This document shows, piece after piece, positions 11,451 through 12,633 of a stretch of 12,633 bases of DNA. The notes under the pieces are model-generated. The model worked only from the letters and a program-made list of their open reading frames with translations. It made no database searches and was not told the origin of the DNA. Position numbers and translations under genes: made by a program. The number at the start of each line of letters is the position of its first letter. Positions within the stretch are counted from its first letter, which is position 1. This stretch comes from an uncultured Riemerella sp. (lineage in GTDB: Bacteria; Bacteroidota; Bacteroidia; Flavobacteriales; Weeksellaceae), in assembly GCA_938037185.1 (NCBI GenBank), contig CALHQK010000060.1, positions 1-12,633 of the forward strand. Reading direction: 5' to 3'.

Positions 11451-12633
11451 ATGAAAAAAAAGGTTTTCATTGCGGCACTCTTAGGAGGACTTACCGCAGG
11501 GCAGTTATCAGCCCAGAAGTATTTAGGACTGAGTAACAGCAATTACTCTGGTGTTTATGGCGGGCAGTATAACCCAGCCAAGCTTGCAGATAAGAAAGTA
11601 AAGCTTTCTGTTAATCTTTTGAGTGTGAATGTATTAGCTAACAATGACTATTACAAGTTCAAAAATGTCGGTGATATTGCGGATTTTGAACTCAGTAGTT
11701 TTGGGAATCGTTTTTCACATGATACGGATAAGAAAACTTTAAGTATAGGCGTTATTGGCGAAATTTTAGGACCATCTTTCCAGTTTACAACAGGGAATAG
11801 ATTAGGTTTCGGATTTAGTTCAAGAGCTAGGATTTTTGGTCAGGGACACGAAGTGGATACAGCATTCCTTGATGTTATTAACCAAAACTATACAACGCCT
11901 ATTTCTTTGAGAAATAATAATGCATTTAGCTTGAATATCAGTGGTTTTACTGATTTAGGGGTAAAAGGGGCATACACTATTCTTGATAATGATGCAGTGA
12001 GCCTTTCCTTAGGGGCAGCGTTGAAACTATACAGAGGAGGTGTTTATAACAGCTTTGTAAGTAAAAAATATGATATCAATTACAATCCTCTTGCTCCATT
12101 AAACCCTATGGTTATCAATGAAGTAGATTGGGAGTTTTATACAAACTTTGATGGTCATGAAAAGATAGATATCCCAGGGTTATTGGGTTCTGGCTCTAAT
12201 GCAGCGACAGGTTTTGGTGGAGATTTCGGTGCTGAATTGGCTGTTAAAGGAAATGATGATGACAAACCATATTCATTCAAGTTCGGAGCATCAGTTACAG
12301 ATATAGGGTCAATTAAGTATAAAAACCTTAATTACATTGCTGTTAGAGGGAATTCTTTGGGAGGTATAGATCCAAATGAAATTAACTTTACAGACTTAAA
12401 TGCTACTGCAGAAAACTTACGAAATAAAGGTCTTAGCGTAACCAGAGTTTCAAATAAAACTTTGACAAACAACCTTCCTACAAGTTTAAATCTCTATGGG
12501 GAATATGCTATCACAAAAAATTTCTTCGTAGGAGCTAATGCTTTGATAAATGTAGCTAAAACTAATTCAACCAATCCATATTATTACAACTATGTAGGAG
12601 CAGTGCCAAGATGGGAGAGCAAATGGTTTGATG
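11451..12633 (+). CDS. DUF5723-type outer-membrane protein (3' end outside window)
   Basis: A frame open from ATG at 11451 to the window edge gives 394 residues without a stop, so the gene is cut by the end of the sequence. MKKKVFIAALLGGLTAGQLSAQ is a normal signal peptide. The start of the mature protein, YLGLSNSNYSGVYGGQYNPA, is the typical opening of DUF5723 and similar FadL/PorV-like barrels, where a short N-terminal segment with an NPA motif enters the pore. Alternating strands follow (for example LSIGVIGEILGPSFQFT, RLGFGFSSRARIF, LSLGAALKLY), ending in aromatic residues as expected for a beta-barrel. It is probably co-transcribed with HMG-CoA reductase (16-nt gap). The function of DUF5723 is not established; outer-membrane transport or assembly is inferred. 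Confidence 0.88.
   Translation, partial: MKKKVFIAALLGGLTAGQLSAQKYLGLSNSNYSGVYGGQYNPAKLADKKVKLSVNLLSVNVLANNDYYKFKNVGDIADFELSSFGNRFSHDTDKKTLSIGVIGEILGPSFQFTTGNRLGFGFSSRARIFGQGHEVDTAFLDVINQNYTTPISLRNNNAFSLNISGFTDLGVKGAYTILDNDAVSLSLGAALKLYRGGVYNSFVSKKYDINYNPLAPLNPMVINEVDWEFYTNFDGHEKIDIPGLLGSGSNAATGFGGDFGAELAVKGNDDDKPYSFKFGASVTDIGSIKYKNLNYIAVRGNSLGGIDPNEINFTDLNATAENLRNKGLSVTRVSNKTLTNNLPTSLNLYGEYAITKNFFVGANALINVAKTNSTNPYYYNYVGAVPRWESKWFD

Noticed and set aside
1..12633. CRISPR arrays, insertion sequences, integrases, rRNA genes, riboswitches
   Set aside because: No regularly spaced repeats, transposase or integrase reading frames, rRNA segments or recognisable riboswitch folds were seen.

Overview
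The window looks like a low-GC Bacteroidota chromosome, most likely family Weeksellaceae (Chryseobacterium/Elizabethkingia/Riemerella group). The grounds are the -33 TTTG / -7 TAnnTTTG promoters, the many short lipoproteins with Bacteroidota-style lipoboxes, a class II HMG-CoA reductase of flavobacterial type, and a DUF5723-type outer-membrane protein. The genus is inferred, not proven.

Positions 1-589 hold no intact large gene: a perfect hairpin terminator, fragments of broken reading frames and one possible 57-residue ORF. Positions 590-9758 form a one-directional (+) series of small, mostly secreted genes. First come three tandem DUF2931 lipoproteins (632-1750, 1822-2910, 2976-4004). Next are three lipoproteins that appear to form one unnamed paralogous family (4226-5413, 5478-6254, 6429-6956). 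A secreted protein follows (7005-7886), then a tight group of four small genes: two lipoproteins (8079-8531 and about 8566-9189, the latter with DKNYY-like motifs), a 56-residue single-span membrane protein (9203-9373) and a membrane-anchored carboxypeptidase-regulatory-like protein (9357-9758).

Three relics lie between these genes: a frameshifted piece resembling the repetitive beta-helical tail of VgrG-type spike proteins (4007-4184), the last strands of a bacterial SH3 domain (6272-6358), and the first ~30 codons of a DUF4280/PAAR-like spike-tip protein (7904-8032). Short intergenic segments are also repeated, and GC changes abruptly inside two genes. Together this suggests the remains of several contact-dependent effector/immunity modules (type VI secretion-like) whose effectors are gone while the cell-envelope lipoproteins persist, i.e. 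an orphan-immunity or accessory-lipoprotein island. That interpretation is inference; no intact toxin is present.

The island ends at a tRNA-Gln(TTG) on the minus strand (9869-9939), whose 3' end faces it and which has a clear terminator and promoter. Beyond it lies core-like sequence: HMG-CoA reductase (10103-11434) with its own promoter and a cluster of 7-bp half-sites that could be an operator, then the start of a DUF5723 outer-membrane-type protein that runs off the window (11451-12633).
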